DNA from: a virus
DNA length: 64,000 nucleotides
Reading direction: 5' to 3' (one strand)
IMG/VR virus record: IMGVR_UViG_3300010391_000058
Span: 1 to 64,000 of that record
Shown here: one piece after another, positions 62,853-64,000 of the stretch
Numbering within the stretch: the first letter of the stretch is position 1
How the letters are laid out: each line of letters opens with the position of its first letter
Program-made: the position numbers and the translations under genes
The notes under the pieces: model-generated
The model's database searches: none
What the model was told of the DNA's origin: nothing
Seen by the model: the letters and a program-made list of their open reading frames with translations, nothing else

Positions 62853-63565
62853 AGGTGGTGATCCCTTCAGCTGGAAGGCCCCATAGACAGAGCACAATAA
62901 AACATGTAGCCAATGCAATCATTTGTGTTCCGGAAAAGCAAAAGGCGCTGTATGAAGAGCGGAATAAGGATAATGAGATTGTGGCCCACCCGGACAGCAT
63001 TCTTGGTTTGGGGCCTAAAAGGAATTGGATCTATGAGAAGTTTGGAAACGTGTTTATGATAGATGATGATACCCATGGTTTGCAGCGGCTATATGAAACC
63101 AGGGTAACGATCTGCAGCCCTGAGCAGGCTTATGATATCATTCAGAGCCTTGGCAACCTGGCAAAGATATCCGGCAATTATTTATATGGCTTTTCGAAGT
63201 ATGCAAACACCCTCCAATATACAGGCCTGAAGCCATTTGCGTTGACCGGTTACATCAATGGAGTTGGTATTGGGTTGATCGAAAAGAGCCTGTTGAAGTT
63301 TTCAGATAAAATAACATGCAACAACGATGTTTTCATTTCATGTTTGAATGCTCACTATTACCATACATGCTTTATTGATACCAGGTTTTCATTTAAACAG
63401 GATGGAGTGAATAAGGGTGTTGGTGGTATGTCGTTGATCAGGAACCCGGAAACTGATAAAAATGATATTGAATTTTTAAAAAAGTCATTTGGCAGTGTGC
63501 TAAAGTTTAAGCAGCGGGCAGGATCAGCGAAGCAATGGAACATAATGTTGAAACTTCCTTTTTAA
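62837..63565 (+). CDS. GT-A glycosyltransferase, TET-associated-like
   Basis: A 242-residue protein. VVIPSAGRPHRQSTIKHVAN begins the GT-A fold and FMIDDDTHGL (about residues 74-83) holds the metal-binding D-x-D type motif. GLGPKRNWIYEKF, YINGVGIGLIEKS and CNNDVFISCLNAHYYH follow. It resembles the glycosyltransferases associated with phage ParB, methylase and TET/JBP systems that attach sugars to modified bases. No TET/JBP gene is in the window; a donor sugar is unknown. Coupled to the ParB-like gene. Confidence 0.75.
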   Translation: MAIEIKVVIPSAGRPHRQSTIKHVANAIICVPEKQKALYEERNKDNEIVAHPDSILGLGPKRNWIYEKFGNVFMIDDDTHGLQRLYETRVTICSPEQAYDIIQSLGNLAKISGNYLYGFSKYANTLQYTGLKPFALTGYINGVGIGLIEKSLLKFSDKITCNNDVFISCLNAHYYHTCFIDTRFSFKQDGVNKGVGGMSLIRNPETDKNDIEFLKKSFGSVLKFKQRAGSAKQWNIMLKLPF

Positions 63566-63749
63566 GGGCTGCACTCAGCAATTGTGCTAAAATCTGATGC
63601 AAGAAATGTGGCTTCCTTGGACGATCAGGCAATTTTCAGCATTACCTACACAAAAGAAAGTGCTTGCTAGAATTGAAGCTAATGGCCTCCCAGGTCATTT
63701 TTGGGGGTTTAGGGCCCCCGGAACCGGTCAAAATATGACTTCCCCCGGC

Positions 63750-63790
63750 AATTGATTCATTTTCAGGGCCTCATAATTGATTCATTTTCA
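63750..63790. repeat. Pair of 16-base direct repeats, operator-like
   Basis: AATTGATTCATTTTCA at 63750-63765 and again at 63775-63790, 25 bases apart. They lie about 60-100 bases upstream of the TATATTTG box. Confidence 0.65.
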
Positions 63791-63842
63791 ATAAAGAATT
63801 TACTATAATTTATTGATTTACAATAGTATTGGATCAATCAGG

Positions 63843-63854
63843 TTGCTATATTTG
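63843..63854 (+). promoter_or_regulatory. Candidate promoter (-7 region) for the last gene
   Basis: TTGCTATATTTG, identical to 31664-31675, with the -7 box TATATTTG at 63847-63854. A -33 box at normal spacing is not clear. The leader to ATG 63909 would be about 48 bases and contains the AAACTCCGCA motif. Confidence 0.5.
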
Positions 63855-63895
63855 ATTTATCAAAGAGGGATAAAGACCCCGATTTTTAAACTTAA

Positions 63896-63905
63896 AAACT
63901 CCGCA
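63896..63905 (+). promoter_or_regulatory. Variant AAACTCCGCA leader motif before 63909
   Basis: One base different from the other copies (C for T), with the same three-base distance to the ATG. Confidence 0.55.
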
Positions 63906-63908
63906 ATC

Positions 63909-64000
63909 ATGTCAACGAAAATCATTTTAAAAAAAGAGTGGACTTCAAAAGTAACTTTGTCAAATAGCCAGGTGCTAGTTGTAAAATGGGTTGCTGCCCT
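63909..64000 (+). CDS. Start of a new gene (partial)
   Basis: ATG 63909 opens a frame (MSTKIILKKEWTSKVTLSNS...) that continues past the window end with 30 complete codons visible. The start is supported by the leader motif and the promoter box. The N-terminus is a charged beta strand; the function cannot be told. Confidence 0.6.
   Translation, partial: MSTKIILKKEWTSKVTLSNSQVLVVKWVAA

Larger units (their letters stand above)
63566..63908. promoter_or_regulatory. Regulatory gap (no gene)
   Basis: A 343-base gap without a credible ORF. It contains a G/C-rich patch (GGGGGTTTAGGGCCCCCGG at about 63703-63721), two 16-base direct repeats, the TTGCTATATTTG promoter box and the leader motif AAACTCCGCA. 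It separates the early run from the next gene and probably holds a controlled promoter. Confidence 0.6.

Noticed and set aside
1-64000. Genome-wide TAG recoding, as in some crAss-like phages
   Set aside because: TAG ends several normal genes and in-frame TAG was seen in one gene only.
1-64000. Integrase, attachment sites, tRNA genes and CRISPR arrays
   Set aside because: None seen on either strand; whether this is a prophage remains open.

Overview
The window is almost entirely the genome of a long-tailed (siphovirus-like) phage or prophage of a Bacteroidetes host, probably from the Chitinophaga/Sphingobacteria side. The evidence is a plus-strand gene order of head, tail, lysis, then early/replication genes. 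Start codons lack Shine-Dalgarno sites and sit in A-rich leaders. Several promoters have the Bacteroidetes form TTTG-N19-21-TAnnTTTG (here often TACCTTT). No integrase, tRNA, large terminase or portal gene is visible, so whether it is integrated cannot be told; the large terminase and portal probably lie outside the window.

Layout. 1-4323: end of a head-module gene and a small 87-codon gene split by a 3,966-bp IS1595-family transposon (276-4241). The transposon has 26-bp perfect terminal inverted repeats and an 8-bp target duplication. It carries a full transposase and an accessory load: an operon of a stand-alone transposase zinc-ribbon protein with a P63C-domain protein, an XRE regulator, a membrane coiled-coil protein and three small ORFs. 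4396-10793: ClpP-type head protease fused to a scaffold-like coiled coil, major capsid protein, neck and tail-tube genes. 10793-22767: a 1,225-residue tape measure, distal tail/baseplate proteins, a collar-type tip protein and a 1,109-residue fibre that contains a signal peptide and a calcineurin-type phosphoesterase domain. 22770-27434: a dense lysis cassette of small membrane proteins ending in a GH108-like endolysin. 27495-31255: a free-standing HNH-AP2 endonuclease and short transcription units separated by strong terminators.

31338-63565: a long early/replication region of small, tightly overlapping genes. It has three DNA methyltransferases (one C5 type with a damaged C-terminus, two N6-adenine type), a PAPS-reductase-like PP-loop protein, ERF annealing protein, NinB-like protein, SNF2 helicase, HNH proteins, DUF1643, a Gp37/Gp68-type (DUF5131) protein, a replisome-organiser-like winged-helix protein, PD-(D/E)XK-type and DUF1064 nucleases, an ASCH-like protein, a HerA/FtsK-like ATPase with a C-terminal winged helix, and a ParB-like protein overlapping a GT-A glycosyltransferase. 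The last pair, with the methyltransferases and the PP-loop protein, points to extensive DNA modification. 63566-63908 is a regulatory gap with repeats and a promoter, and a new gene begins at 63909.

The less expected signals are: the decorated IS1595 element and the gene it splits; a leader motif AAACTTCGCA placed exactly 2-3 bases before six start codons; a gene-free 500-bp stretch that folds around a 17-bp long-range helix (candidate structured RNA, 40645-40932); an HNH gene that seems to have landed in the first codons of the DUF5131 gene; and three separate gene lesions (methyltransferase C-terminus, an A8 frameshift, an in-frame TAG).
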